Assembly (NCBI RefSeq): GCF_028858725.1 | Contig: NC_084767.1 | Location: forward strand, 21,646,395-21,710,394 | Source of the DNA: Colius striatus | Taxonomy: Eukaryota; Chordata; Aves; Coliiformes; Coliidae | Length of the DNA stretch: 64,000 nt | Direction: 5' to 3' | Shown: piece after piece, positions 48,501 through 55,364 of the stretch | Position numbering within the stretch: the first letter of the stretch is position 1 | Layout of the letters: every line of letters starts with the position of its first letter | Position numbers and translations under genes: made by a program | Notes under the pieces: generated by a model | The model's input: only the letters and a program-made list of their open reading frames with translations | Database searches by the model: none | What the model was told of the DNA's origin: nothing

Positions 48501-49333
48501 GATAAATGGATGGTGTTTATAAGGTTGGCTGCAGCACTCTCAAGGCACTGCTGTTTCACCAGGAAAAGCCAAGGCTGCCTAAACACCCTCCCGTGGGCTC
48601 CTATTAATTACAATTACAGCCTGGGGGGATGCAGGTGTGCCTTTAACAGGGGCAATTCTAAAAAGTTCCCAAACAAACTGGAATCGCGTCACAGGTCATT
48701 CTTACTCACTATCAGCACACCAAGAAGCTGTTGTAACTGGGGGACCAAAACTAAGTCACCTGCATAGTGAAACTTTCCAGCTGCGACTCCCAAGACGCCA
48801 AAGCCAGGGTTGTGCTGGGACTCTCCAGCCCAAACCTCAACCCGCTGCCTCAGCGGAACCCACAGACAAAATCCGGATTCCCTTCAACTCCAAACGAATG
48901 AGAGCTCCGTCTTCCCCCCGTTCGACGCATCCCGAAGCCTCCATGGCTTGCAATGGACCGGGTAAAAGGAGGGGGAAAAGGTACTTTGTGGGGGGAATAA
49001 GAGGGGTGTGTCCGTCGGGGCAGCCCTTACCACTGAAGAAGCTCTTGGCGCGGAGGTAGCCGGCGCTGAGGCGCAGGACCGAGAGCTTGTCCAGGCCGGC
49101 CACCAGGTCCTGGGGGAAGGGCAGGAGGGCGGCCAGCCGCGCCAGCTCCCGGTTCAGCCGCTCCCGGTGCCGCCTGGACGGGTTGGAGGGGCCGCCGTCG
49201 GCCGAGCCCGGCCGCGCCCTGCGGGCAGAGCCGCGTTACCTACCACCGCCGCCGCCCGGCCACGGCCCCCAGCCCCCCGCCGTCCCACTCACGCCCGGGG
49301 CACCGGCTTCCTTCGCCTGCGACCCGCGTACAT
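25951..49333 (-). CDS. AHR: Aryl hydrocarbon receptor, AHR1B-like (10 exons)
   Basis: Ligand-activated bHLH-PAS transcription factor. Members of this family bind planar aromatic ligands in the cytoplasm, move to the nucleus, pair with ARNT and bind GCGTG sites. Ten exons with GT-AG borders give one open frame of about 904 codons. They encode a basic region and HLH at residues 26-76 ([11 protein letters not shown], then [10 protein letters not shown]), PAS-A at about 110-225, PAS-B at about 265-378, and an acidic and then Ser/Pro/Gln-containing activation region at about 400-904. Exon sizes 2-9 are 188, 107, 90, 124, 131, 203, 110 and 142 nt, and all phases agree. The start [11 protein letters not shown] resembles AHR1/AHR1B rather than the MLPG-type start of AHR2. 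Two PAS-B positions that set dioxin sensitivity in avian AHR1 (324 and 380) are both Val here (Val317, Val373). No frame break was seen. Only the 3' end is uncertain. Confidence 0.93.
28050..28300 (+). mobile_element. CR1 3'-end fragment in AHR intron 9
   Basis: Sense CR1 tail: 'ctgagagggttgttagacactgg', 'gctgcccagggagatagtg', 'gtgaggtcagtggtt' and 'ttccaaccaaatcaattctatgatcctatg'. It is 5'-truncated and inserted antisense to AHR. Confidence 0.9.
28451..28592 (-). CDS. AHR: AHR exon 9 (PAS-B end)
   Basis: Encodes [18 protein letters not shown], then [16 protein letters not shown] and [11 protein letters not shown], the last strands of PAS-B. The residue after YII is Val373. This is the position of mouse Ala375, human Val381 and avian AHR1 residue 380, which tunes ligand affinity. 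Size is 142 nt, entering in phase 1 and leaving in phase 2. Confidence 0.95.
28884..28993 (-). CDS. AHR: AHR exon 8 (PAS-B)
   Basis: Encodes [20 protein letters not shown], then [16 protein letters not shown]. Val317 in QFVHAADM sits 56 residues before Val373 and corresponds to avian AHR1 residue 324. Donor GAGTAAGAG gives a phase-1 exit that joins exon 9 as Met. Confidence 0.95.
29106..29308 (-). CDS. AHR: AHR exon 7 (PAS-A end to PAS-B start)
   Basis: Encodes [20 protein letters not shown], then [20 protein letters not shown] and [19 protein letters not shown], almost the AHR family consensus. The 203-nt length and the phase-2 exit match the next exon. Confidence 0.96.
29309..30127. other. 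AHR intron 6, no repeat recognised
   Basis: About 820 bases between AHR exons 6 and 7. I see no coding sequence, named repeat or RNA gene. Confidence 0.6.
30128..30258 (-). CDS. AHR: AHR exon 6 (PAS-A)
   Basis: Encodes [20 protein letters not shown], then [19 protein letters not shown], a segment diagnostic of AHR PAS-A. It has a ttcccacag acceptor and a ctgGTGAGT donor, and is 131 nt. Confidence 0.96.
30518..30641 (-). CDS. AHR: AHR exon 5 (PAS-A)
   Basis: Encodes [20 protein letters not shown], then [20 protein letters not shown]. This is the conserved PAS-A helix and strand after the xDYLGFHQ block. It is 124 nt with a phase-1 exit. Confidence 0.96.
30880..31707 (+). mobile_element. Solo ERV LTR, family A, copy 2 (AHR intron 4)
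   Basis: Related to the LTR at 9763: 'gtagtggcttgtgtggccag', 'gctgctagaagcttcccctat', 'aagattcagttttatttctc' and a clear polyadenylation signal 'attaataaatc'. The 3' end is 'ttaaaccaccaca'. The internal tandem array is reduced to about two units near 31260-31365. It lies antisense to AHR, between exons 5 and 4. No flanking target duplication was recognised. Confidence 0.8.
32395..32484 (-). CDS. AHR: AHR exon 4 (start of PAS-A)
   Basis: Ninety nucleotides, phase 0 at both ends, encoding [20 protein letters not shown] and [10 protein letters not shown]. The size matches this exon in other AHR genes and the orphan exon at 55275-55364. Confidence 0.96.
33260..33660 (+). mobile_element. CR1 LINE fragment in AHR intron 3
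   Basis: Sense CR1 3' end: 'gctgagggagctggggttcttcagc', 'gtggagtctccttctctggagacattc' and 'ggggttggactagatgatctttt', ending 'gattctgtgactgtt'. It is 5'-truncated. Confidence 0.92.
34085..34385 (+). mobile_element. CR1 LINE fragment in AHR intron 3
   Basis: Second sense CR1 tail of another subtype: 'aggaagaactttttccctgagagggttg', 'tggagtcaccgtctctggag' and 'gtgaggtcagtggttggactcgatg'. It is 5'-truncated. Confidence 0.9.
34386..36820. other. AHR intron 3 sequence, nothing assigned
   Basis: No repeat or exon recognised in this part of the intron. The AT-richer segments around 34680-34800 and 35650-35900 show no ORF of note. Confidence 0.4.
36824..37055 (-). mobile_element. CR1 3'-end fragment in AHR intron 3
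   Basis: Reverse complement of a CR1 tail starting 'cagaatcacagaagggtggaagttggaaggg'. It continues to 'ggagactccacagcgtctctgagcagcctg'. Confidence 0.9.
37677..37783 (-). CDS. AHR: AHR exon 3 (linker between bHLH and PAS-A)
   Basis: Encodes [20 protein letters not shown], then [16 protein letters not shown]. The VALK start and EGE(F/L)LLQ end are conserved in AHR, and the middle is variable as in the family. It is 107 nt, entering in phase 1 (joins the G of exon 2) and leaving in phase 0. Confidence 0.93.
37985..38225 (-). mobile_element. CR1 LINE fragment in AHR intron 2
   Basis: Reverse-complement CR1 RT-end region: 'tactccagatgtggccttaccagggcag', 'gatgccattggccttcttggcc' and 'agagctgctctccagcagg'. 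Confidence 0.88.
38878..39874 (+). mobile_element. Solo ERV LTR, family B, copy 1 (AHR intron 2)
   Basis: Bounded by near-inverted ends TGTCATGGTTTAG and CTAAACCGTGACA, so it starts TG and ends CA like an LTR. Inside are 'gggttcagacccatctccagccc', a purine-rich middle, and a 3' part 'ggattaaattatttcctgttttcttcccc' followed by 'gtcctggacc'. A homologous copy of similar length lies at 50635-51612. No internal retroviral frames adjoin it. It is antisense to AHR. Confidence 0.8.
39875..41105. other. AHR intron 2 sequence, nothing assigned
   Basis: No supported exon or repeat between the family B LTR and the next CR1 fragment. A pyrimidine-rich segment with repeated 'gcccagcacc' lies near 40630-40745. 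Confidence 0.35.
41106..41400 (-). mobile_element. CR1 3' fragment abutting a candidate stop codon
   Basis: Reverse-complement CR1 from its 3' terminus ('cacagaatcacagaacggtgggggtt') to 'agagtcaccccatct', where similarity stops. The 5'-truncated end falls exactly next to the in-frame TAG of the candidate exon at 41401-41526. Confidence 0.9.
41401..41526 (-). CDS. Candidate terminal exon of an unrecognised nested gene
   Basis: A strong acceptor (ctctcctgcccccacag on minus) is followed by 41 open codons and TAG. The peptide, [20 protein letters not shown] then [20 protein letters not shown], has a plausible helical, charged composition. The phase-0 entry fits the phase-0 exit of the candidate exon at 44524-44625. 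It lies inside AHR intron 2 on the same strand but is not AHR-like. No family was recognised. Confidence 0.4.
   Translation of the reverse strand, partial: AKAEARQQRAAEMHEHLGGRTTMMQKVLSCWEADVGRELIL
42790..43350 (-). mobile_element. CR1 LINE fragment in AHR intron 2
   Basis: Reverse-complement CR1: 'ctccagggatggggactccacc', 'ctctcagggaaaaagttc', 'gatcatgtctcccctcagcctcc', 'caatgtccctcttggaatgaggg' and 'ggcacactgctggctcatg'. The RT C-terminal frame is partly open but interrupted. Confidence 0.9.
43351..44523. other. AHR intron 2 sequence with uncertain content
   Basis: A minus-strand AATAAA lies at about 44044-44049, and there are a few open stretches, but no convincing exon. It lies between two candidate nested exons and may simply be intron. 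Confidence 0.3.
44524..44625 (-). CDS. Candidate internal exon of the nested gene
   Basis: An acceptor (gagcagctcag) and a donor (agGGTAGGC) bound exactly 34 codons, phase 0 in and out. The peptide begins [20 protein letters not shown] and continues [14 protein letters not shown]. An amphipathic, repeat-like helix is plausible. Not AHR. The family was not recognised, and the internal ATG might even be an initiator. Confidence 0.4.
45364..45566 (-). CDS. Candidate internal exon of the nested gene
   Basis: Acceptor cttgatgctcag, then 67 open codons and a donor ctGGTGAGA. The peptide reads [20 protein letters not shown], then [20 protein letters not shown] and [18 protein letters not shown]. 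The pattern of hydrophobic helices broken by short polar turns resembles HEAT/ARM-type helical repeats, but no specific family is claimed. Phase 0 entry agrees with the exit of the exon at 46291. It leaves in phase 2, so at least one connecting exon before 44625 is missing. Confidence 0.5.
45640..46052 (+). mobile_element. CR1 LINE fragment in AHR intron 2
   Basis: Sense CR1 3' end: 'cttatgaggaaaggctgtgggaactggggc', 'gtgtggaggctccttctctggagg' and 'ggttggactagaggatgtct', ending 'acatgattctaag'. It falls in the intron between two candidate nested exons. Confidence 0.92.
46291..46387 (-). CDS. Candidate internal exon of the nested gene
   Basis: A strong acceptor (ctgcttcctctgccag) and a donor gagGTGAAC bound 97 nt. 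After one base that completes a split codon the frame reads [20 protein letters not shown], then [12 protein letters not shown], phase 0 out. It is phase-compatible with the exon at 45566. The hydrophobic helical character is the same as in its neighbours. Not part of AHR. Confidence 0.45.
47251..47359 (-). CDS. Candidate internal exon of the nested gene
   Basis: The open stretch [20 protein letters not shown], then [16 protein letters not shown], ends at a good donor ctggGTGAGA, phase 1 out. The left border could be 47359 (poor tract) or 47338 (ttgctgccaag acceptor). Its exit phase does not match the entry of the exon at 46387, so an exon between them would be needed. The family was not recognised. 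Confidence 0.4.
47360..49030. other. AHR intron 2 sequence next to exon 2
   Basis: Mostly without supported features. A short minus-strand open stretch at about 47935-48032 ([20 protein letters not shown]) has the same helical look as the candidate nested exons, but its splice sites are weak. There is an A-rich stretch at 47830-47875. Confidence 0.3.
49031..49218 (-). CDS. AHR: AHR exon 2 (bHLH)
   Basis: Encodes the DNA-binding basic region and helix-loop-helix: [20 protein letters not shown], then [20 protein letters not shown] and YLRAKSFFS. The contact pattern NPS(K/R)RHR(D/E)RLN is the AHR signature. It is GC-rich and inside the CpG island. It is 188 nt, entering in phase 2 and leaving in phase 1. 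Confidence 0.96.
49293..49333 (-). CDS. AHR: AHR exon 1 (start codon)
   Basis: ATG followed by [14 protein letters not shown] and a GTGAGT donor. Family members begin with a similar YA(S/G)RKRRKPV block that contributes to nuclear localisation and DNA contact. The context CGGCCATGT is acceptable. The intron to exon 2 is only 74 bases, unusually short compared with the large first intron of typical AHR genes. Confidence 0.92.
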
Positions 49334-49500
49334 GGCCGGGCCCGGGGCAGGAGCAGCTGCCGCCAGCCCAAGCACCTCACAGGCGAATTCCCGCCGGCTG
49401 TCGGGCCAGCCCCGGCCCCTCACGGCCCGCGGGGAGGCGGGTGGAGCGGCCCCGCCCCGGGGGAGGGGCTGGCGGGGTCCGGAACGGACTTGGGGAGGGG
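49334..49500 (-). promoter_or_regulatory. AHR CpG-island promoter
   Basis: GC- and CpG-rich, with GC-box strings (ccccgcccc at 49450-49458 and ggggaggggctgg next to it) and no TATA box near the start. This agrees with the TATA-less, Sp1-type promoters known for vertebrate AHR genes. The transcription start itself cannot be placed. Confidence 0.65.
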
Positions 49501-49600
49501 ACGGACGGACGGACGGACGGATGAATGAATGAGTGAGTGAGTGAGTGAGTGAGTGAGTGAGTGAGTGAGTGAGTGAGTGAGTGAGTGAGTGAGTGAGTGA
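49498..49600. repeat. (GGAC)n then (GAGT)n tetranucleotide array
   Basis: Five or six copies of GGAC (49500-49521) merge through 'gatgaatgaat' into about 18 perfect copies of GAGT/TGAG. On minus it gives a Thr-His-Ser-Leu repeat ORF that is an artefact. Confidence 0.95.
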
Positions 49601-50470
49601 AGGGAGGATATGGGAGCAATGACCAATAGAGATGTGGTGGGATATGGGGGATGATGGGGGATGAACGGAGGGCATTTAGGAGGGATATGGTGTCAATGAT
49701 GAATGGCTTGGGGAGCTGGAGGGATGTGGAGGGGACGATAGAAGGGGATGATGTGTGGATGGTGAGGGCTGCAGTGAAACTTGGAGGCAAGTGGGATATG
49801 GAGGGGAGATGACTGGTAGATGGGGGTGAGGGGAATAGGGGTGAGCAAGGATCTGGGGGTGTGATGGATGAATGGGAGGGTGATGGGTAAATGGAGTTAA
49901 GGGGAGATACGGAGGCAATGAGAGGTGGATGGGGATGAGAGTGGAGGTGAGGGGCTGATGAGGGGGTGGGGTTAAGGGGAGATATGAGGCAGTGATGGGT
50001 GGCTGAGGATGAAGGGGGTATGTTGAGGGTGATGAGTGGATGAGAGTGAGTGGGGAATGTGGGAGGATAATGTGTGGATGGGGAAGTGATGAAGGGATGA
50101 TGGGTGGATGGGGTCAAGGGAGGATATGGTGCAATGATGGGTGGATGAGGGTGGAGGGGGAATGTGAAGGATTGATGGGTGCATGAGGGTGAGTGGGGAA
50201 TGTGGACAATGGATGGATGGGGATGTGGAGGGAGGATGCATGGAATGGGATATGGGGGGCTAAAATGGGTTTGGGAGGTGAGGGAGGATGTGAGGACAAT
50301 GACAGCTGGATGAAAATGAAGGAGAGATGGGGGATATGGGGATAATGATGAGTGGATAGGAGGGAGGTTTGGGTGCTATGGGGTCAATGAAAGTCAGGTG
50401 AGGTGCATGGGGATGTAAGAGGCTGAAGGGGAATATCAAGGTGATGAGAGGAAATGGGCCAGTGAGCTTC
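49601..50470. repeat. Degenerate G-rich minisatellite upstream of AHR
   Basis: About 870 bases of imperfect repeats around 'ggatggggatgagggtgagtggggaatgtgg', with units of roughly 25-45 bases. The plus strand is almost free of C and rich in G, A and T. The minus-strand 246-residue His/Ser/Pro-rich ORF over it is a product of this composition. Confidence 0.85.
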
Positions 50471-50634
50471 ACCACCCACATGGGTGAGAGGTGTGAGCCC
50501 TTGTGTCACTGCAACCATGCTAGGATGACTGTCAGAATGATTGCATGCATGTCAGTGTGCTTGCCACCATCACACCCCCACTGCTGTGCATGCCCAGAGG
50601 GGCAGGGGACAGCAAGAATAAGTGTGTCACATAC

Positions 50635-51612
50635 TGTTCTGGTTTAGCAAGGAGCAGCTTTTGGCTTAGTAACAGGGGGAGCGGGTTGCAGTGAAGACCC
50701 GGTAAAGAGTTTGCGGACTCTCCCCCGGCTCCTGGGTTCAGACCCACCTCCGGCCCGGCTGGGCCAATCTGGCGCCTCTGCCATCACTATTTAGGGGACG
50801 GGAATTCGGAATGTGAGTCAGGAGGTGTAAGAGTGATACAAGATGGAGGCGACCACGCGGACCCTTCAGCCAGAGGAGGAGGAAGGAAGGAGAAGCGATA
50901 GACCAGAGACCCCTCTGCAAGCCGTGGTGAGAATGCAGCTGTGCCCCTGCAACCTATGGACTGAGAGCCACCAGCAGCTCCATGTGAGTGAGCCCGGACG
51001 GGCGAGGGACTGTGTGGGGAGACGGCCATGGCCCAGGCCGTGTTGGAGAGCCTGCGCGCCGCAGAGCAGCCCCACACGAGAGGCAGAGAGGAGCTGCAGC
51101 CTTTGGAATAAGTGCGCGTCGGAGCAGCCCGTGCAGGGCTGCCATGCGTGTGAGTTACCCCATGGACTTGCAGGGAGGACTGGTGTGGAGTTCACCCGTC
51201 CTGAGGAGGGACAAACAGCAGAAGCTATCGGGAACAGACTGAAACCCCCACTGCCTGCCCCCCCGAACTGTTCAGGGGGGGACAGGGTAAAAACACTGGG
51301 ATCAGGGCTCTGAGCCCGGGAAGAGGGGAGGGGTGACAAGAAGGTGTTCTTAAAAAGGCTGGTTGGACTCTTCACTGATGTATTACTCTGTGGTGTTTCA
51401 GTTTGGTTATGTTTTGGGTTTTTGGGGGTATGTTTTAGTTGACGTTGCATTAAATTATTTTTCTGTTTTCTTCCCCAAACCGAGTGGCCTGGTCTGTTTT
51501 GTCCTGAACCTTAAGTGGAAATTAAGCTCTCCCTGCCCTTGAGCAATTCTCGGCCACTTCGGTACTCGAGGCTAATCGTGGTCTTTGTTCCCTGATGGGC
51601 CTAAACCACCAA
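50635..51612 (+). mobile_element. Solo ERV LTR, family B, copy 2
   Basis: Homologous along its length to the LTR at 38878-39874 ('ggtttagcaaggagcagctttt', 'agtaacaggggg', 'agaggcagagaggagctgcagcct', 'gcattaaattatttttctg', 'ggcctaaacc'). The six-base direct repeat ACATAC at 50629-50634 and 51613-51618 looks like its target-site duplication. It is solo, with no coding region, and lies about 1.3 kb upstream of the AHR start. Confidence 0.85.
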
Positions 51613-51618
51613 ACATAC

Positions 51619-52504
51619 CCACTCTGCGCTGGGCACACACAACTACATTCTCACCCAGAGGCAGGGAGGTTGTGTGTGCCTCAACCATGGTCCCCTCAGC
51701 TATATCCTTCCAGAATGCTCCACCGAGGCTCAGGAAGCTGGAGGGTCGGGCCCTAAGTGAGGTCAGAGAGCGCACGCAGTGTGGCAACCTGTGGTTCCAC
51801 AGCCTGTGTCACCAGAGGGCTCCCCACATGGCTGCCATCCTCCCTAAAATTACCTCAGACACAGTAAAGCACAGCCTTTCCCCACCAACGTCCCCTGCCC
51901 CATGCCTCCCCAGGCACAGGAGCAGGGGCTGAGCCAGATCTGTTCTACTCCTTCAGCCAAAGCCCAGAGAAATTTGACTCGAGGACAAGCTGAAAGGAGA
52001 CTTTTTCAAATCCTTTCTCAGTCAAGAGAGAAATGGAGAGACACTGTTTCAGGTCAAAACAAACCACCACCACCATACAAAGCAAATTGCCTTTTAATTT
52101 GTCACCAAATACAGGAGGGGTGAGTCTCAGGACATATTTTTCTCCTCAGCATCATCCATCTGCCAAGAGCAATACAAAGAAATCACAAAGCGTAAAATGA
52201 GACACTGCCACGAAAATAGACCTTGCATGCACATACACTGCGGGGAGAGGGATGAGACACAAAGAATAGAGCATCAGGGCTCTATCTCAGCCCGGTGCCC
52301 CCTCCTCCTGGGCACTTCTTGCCTGGTCAGGAGCTGTTGGCCCTCTCTGGGGCCATGCACATTTTTGTGTTCTCTCACAGGTGCCAGGACAACAGAAGGG
52401 CTGGTGAGGGGTGTCCAGCCTGATGCTTTTTGGGTCCATTGATTTGTAAACACTCTGTGTCACAGCCAGTCAGCTCCTTGCCCCATCCTAGGTGCTCCTC
52501 CAGA
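51619..52504. other. Intergenic, nothing assigned
   Basis: No repeat or coding sequence recognised between the LTR and the candidate terminal exon at 52505. Confidence 0.4.
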
Positions 52505-52608
52505 TCATTTTGGAAGAGTCTGGTACATTTCCAGCAGTGCTCTGTTCTCAGCTTGTAGCCAAGAGCTTGACTCTTCTGGAGTCAAGCCCTTCCCAAGCTC
52601 CATCTTGC
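52505..52608 (-). CDS. Candidate terminal exon upstream of AHR
   Basis: The acceptor cctgtagctgctcccaag is followed by two bases completing a Gly codon, then KMELGKGLTPEESSSWLQAE, NRALLEMYQTLPK and TGA. The phase matches the exit of the candidate exon at 53250. The composition is protein-like (charged, helical). The family was not recognised. The AAG acceptor is less usual. Confidence 0.3.
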
Positions 52609-53249
52609 CTTGGGAGCAGCTACAGGAGCACAGCAAGGCAACACAGTGCATGAAGGAAGAGACCTGAGGAGATGCAGCCACCCCACACCAGGACACATGC
52701 AGGTTTGCTTCTGGGTGAGCCCTGGACCTAATTGTACATGCTTGGCAAACAGCATGTGCTCAATACTGGTGTGGGACACAGACATGGTGCTCAAGGCAAT
52801 GGGTGCAAGGAGGCGGGGGGGAAGATGTGGAGGTCCCCAGACACTCCAACTAAGATAACTCATCACATCTGGCTTTTAACCAAACCCTCCTCTCCATCAC
52901 TGCTTTTTCTGTGGGTCTTCCCTTGTTGATCTGGGAGAATTTGGTGGGAAAAAAATAATTAATATCTTAGACTAAAAAATCCAAAAGAAAGGGAAGACTG
53001 GTTGTGTCAGTCTCCAGGACCAACAAAGTTGGTCTGGAGAGGCAGATGGCAGTCACACATCTGCCTTTCTCACTGCTTTGGCAAAACCACACCACATCCA
53101 GCAAGTGCGGGGATCAAACCCCATCATTCCTCCATGTGATGGCACTGCTGAGCACAGGAGAGAAAGCAAAGATGAGCCAGTGACAGAACCAAGGGGAGCT
53201 TGGCTGGACTTTCCCTGCTTTTCTGCAAAGGAAGGTCACAGCTTGGTAC

Positions 53250-53409
53250 CTCCTTCTTCCAAACTCCCTGGGAAGGCTGTGAAGAGCCCCAAGCTCTCAT
53301 CTGCCTCTGTTTTCACCAACTCCACCTCCTGCAGAGACCTTTCCAGTGCTGCTGAGCAGCTCAGTGCCTTGTGATACCCCTTTTTCCTAAGGAACTGGGT
53401 CACCGCGGA
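53250..53409 (-). CDS. Candidate exon with LisH-like segment
   Basis: A strong pyrimidine tract and acceptor (cctcttctcctcttcag) lead into SAVTQFLRKKGYHKALSCSA, then ALERSLQEVELVKTEADESL and a donor gagGTACCA, phase 1 out. The AVxQFLRKxGYxxAL pattern is reminiscent of LisH-type helices, such as those at the N-terminus of TAF5. This is a loose similarity, not an assignment. Confidence 0.38.
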
Positions 53410-53755
53410 CTGAAGAGGAGAAGAGGAAATGGAGAGCACAGGAGGGAGGAAGCAAGGAACAAAACAAAGGAGCTCAGGCAGGCTGAGATGTTGGCAGGGG
53501 ACTGAGCAGCAACATGACAAGAGTGGTCCACACACCCTGGTGCTACAGGCCTGTAAAGCAGGCAGGTCCATCTGCAGGAACTGCCATGAGCATGTGTGCC
53601 AGCAGAGTGTCCTTCCTTGGACCCAAGGAGTCTGACAAACATTCCCACTGGTATGGCTGCATCCCCCTGAAAGGCTTCTGATGGAAAAAAAACCCCACAA
53701 AACACTTCAGCCTAGGCTACCTGAAAGCTCTGTTAGGCCACACTCCTGCACCCAC

Positions 53756-53902
53756 CTTTGCAGGGAGAGCTGCTGAGCACCTCGAAACTGAGCCGGGTGA
53801 GGAATGCGATGTGCCAAGGTGGCTCTCCCAAGGCAAGACAAAGCACCCAGCTGCTGGGGACAGGATATTTGAGAAGCATCCCTAAGAAAGTTGCTCTCCT
53901 GT
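53756..53902 (-). CDS. Candidate exon upstream of AHR
   Basis: Open stretch RRATFLGMLLKYPVPSSWVL, then CLALGEPPWHIAFLTRLSFE and VLSSSPCK, ending at the donor aaagGTGGGT. The left border is at 53902 (ctctttttag) or 53898 (acag). It leaves in phase 1, whereas the exon at 53409 enters in phase 0, so a missing exon or a different border is implied. The family was not recognised. Confidence 0.33.
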
Positions 53903-54524
53903 CTAAAAAGAGTGTTTCCATACTGGCACTCCAAGGTGGGGCCATTGTGCACTTGGACCCATGCTGGACCCCAGCAAGAGCTCATTGTCTTGCACTGGAC
54001 CTGCCTCACCACATCTGCAGGCAGCTGCCTACAAGAGCCATGTCTGTCACTGCATGAGCCACTTGTCCCCTCAGAGCCCTGTGTGTGACACCACAAAAAT
54101 GGGGCTTAAGGTGGGGTGTCGGTGGATGTTTGGGGAAGTCACCATTCTCTGGCAGCCTCCTCACTATGGAGGTCCCTAGTCCCAGAGAAGAAGGACTCAC
54201 ACAAGCCCTATGCAGGGCAAGGAGCAGTTTGGAAGGGCAGCAATCACAGCCTAGCCCCTGGAGAGCCCTCAGGGCTGCCAGCCAGCAAAGTCTGTGACTC
54301 CAGATACATTCCTGCCACTTCCAGCTGTTTTGGAGCTCTGGCCATCCAAGCCTATGGTGAGCAACCTCCAGAAGAGCTCTGACCCAAAGTATTGTCTGGG
54401 TTTGCTTGGATCAGGACATCGTACCACCAAACCACCAGTGTGTTTGAGTGTGATGGAGGTGGGCAGCTTGGTCTGGCAGCTTGGGCCCACCAGCTCTCAC
54501 CTGGTCTGGCTCTGATGGTGAGGA

Positions 54525-54590
54525 ATGTTTTTGAGTCTCCTTCTCTGGAGACATTCAAAACCCACCTGCATTCTCTGGTGGTCAGCATGG
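54525..54590 (+). mobile_element. Tiny CR1 remnant
   Basis: 'gagtctccttctctggagacattcaaaacccacctgc' is the CR1 3' block seen intact at 33520-33560. Flanks are not recognisably CR1. Confidence 0.6.
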
Positions 54591-55274
54591 TCCTGTCAAG
54601 CCTATGGGCAGCTCAGACCACTGACTGTCATGTCCCTGCCCTCAGAAACATACGAAAGCAGAGCCACCTGCTTAACCAGACCTCTGGGTACTTTGAAAAG
54701 GCCAGTTCCTATCTGACAGCTGTTTTGACTTGAAGCATCAGCCCAGGAGGATCTCTTGGAGAACTGGGAAAGTGTGCAAAGAGAGGACAAAGAGGAAGCA
54801 CATCAGTCTCTGCAGGCGCACCAGGAACTCTTGCAATGAAATCGGTTTGGCAGCCTCATGACCCTCAGTTACTTGCCCAGAGGAGCTGGACATCAGGGCA
54901 ACTGGGAGTAACAGGGTAGATGTGGTGAGAGACCTGCTTCTCCTTGGCATCTTGTGTAAGCCATGGTACTCCAGGGCACTGACACTGCTCTCCAGAGAGA
55001 TTTCCTCTAAGTGAGAGCATGTGTGCGTGGCAGCATGATGCAAGAAAAGACTCACACACAGAGACAAAAGGATCCTGCCACTTCTCAGCTTCCATCTGTT
55101 CCTGATAAAGTCACGAGCGTGCTTGTGGGCTTTCACGGCCCCCAAAGAACATGACTCATTTGAAAATGACCCAAAGGATCTGGGAAGGCAGAAGAAAGCC
55201 CTGACATGGCTATTATCATCTCCTTCCCAGGGCTGGATCAGTCTGTGTTTGGCCAAGAAAAAGCGATATTCAAC

Positions 55275-55364
55275 CTGATGGAAGCTTAGGTAGTCCTGCA
55301 CCATAGGGAAGATGTAGAAGATGTAGCCATCTCTGGTCACAGCAATGACAAATGCATTGAGCGT
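55275..55364 (-). CDS. Orphan AHR-family PAS-A exon (second AHR copy)
   Basis: A perfect 90-nt exon, phase 0 at both ends, with acceptor cttctgctttcag and donor cagGTTGAA. It encodes TLNAFVIAVTRDGYIFYIFP and MVQDYLSFHQ. It aligns without gaps to exon 4 of the complete AHR (17 of 30 residues identical, including LNxF, the GxIFY strand and QDYLxFHQ). I looked for the following exons (HQSxx[30 protein letters not shown]) between here and the AHR promoter and found none. It may be a relic of a tandem AHR2/AHR1B partner, or one exon of a gene whose other exons lie beyond the right edge. Confidence 0.75.

Noticed and set aside
49377..50117. 246-codon His/Ser/Pro-rich minus ORF upstream of AHR
   Set aside because: Entirely within the micro/minisatellite. 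The peptide simply reflects C-rich repeat units on the minus strand.
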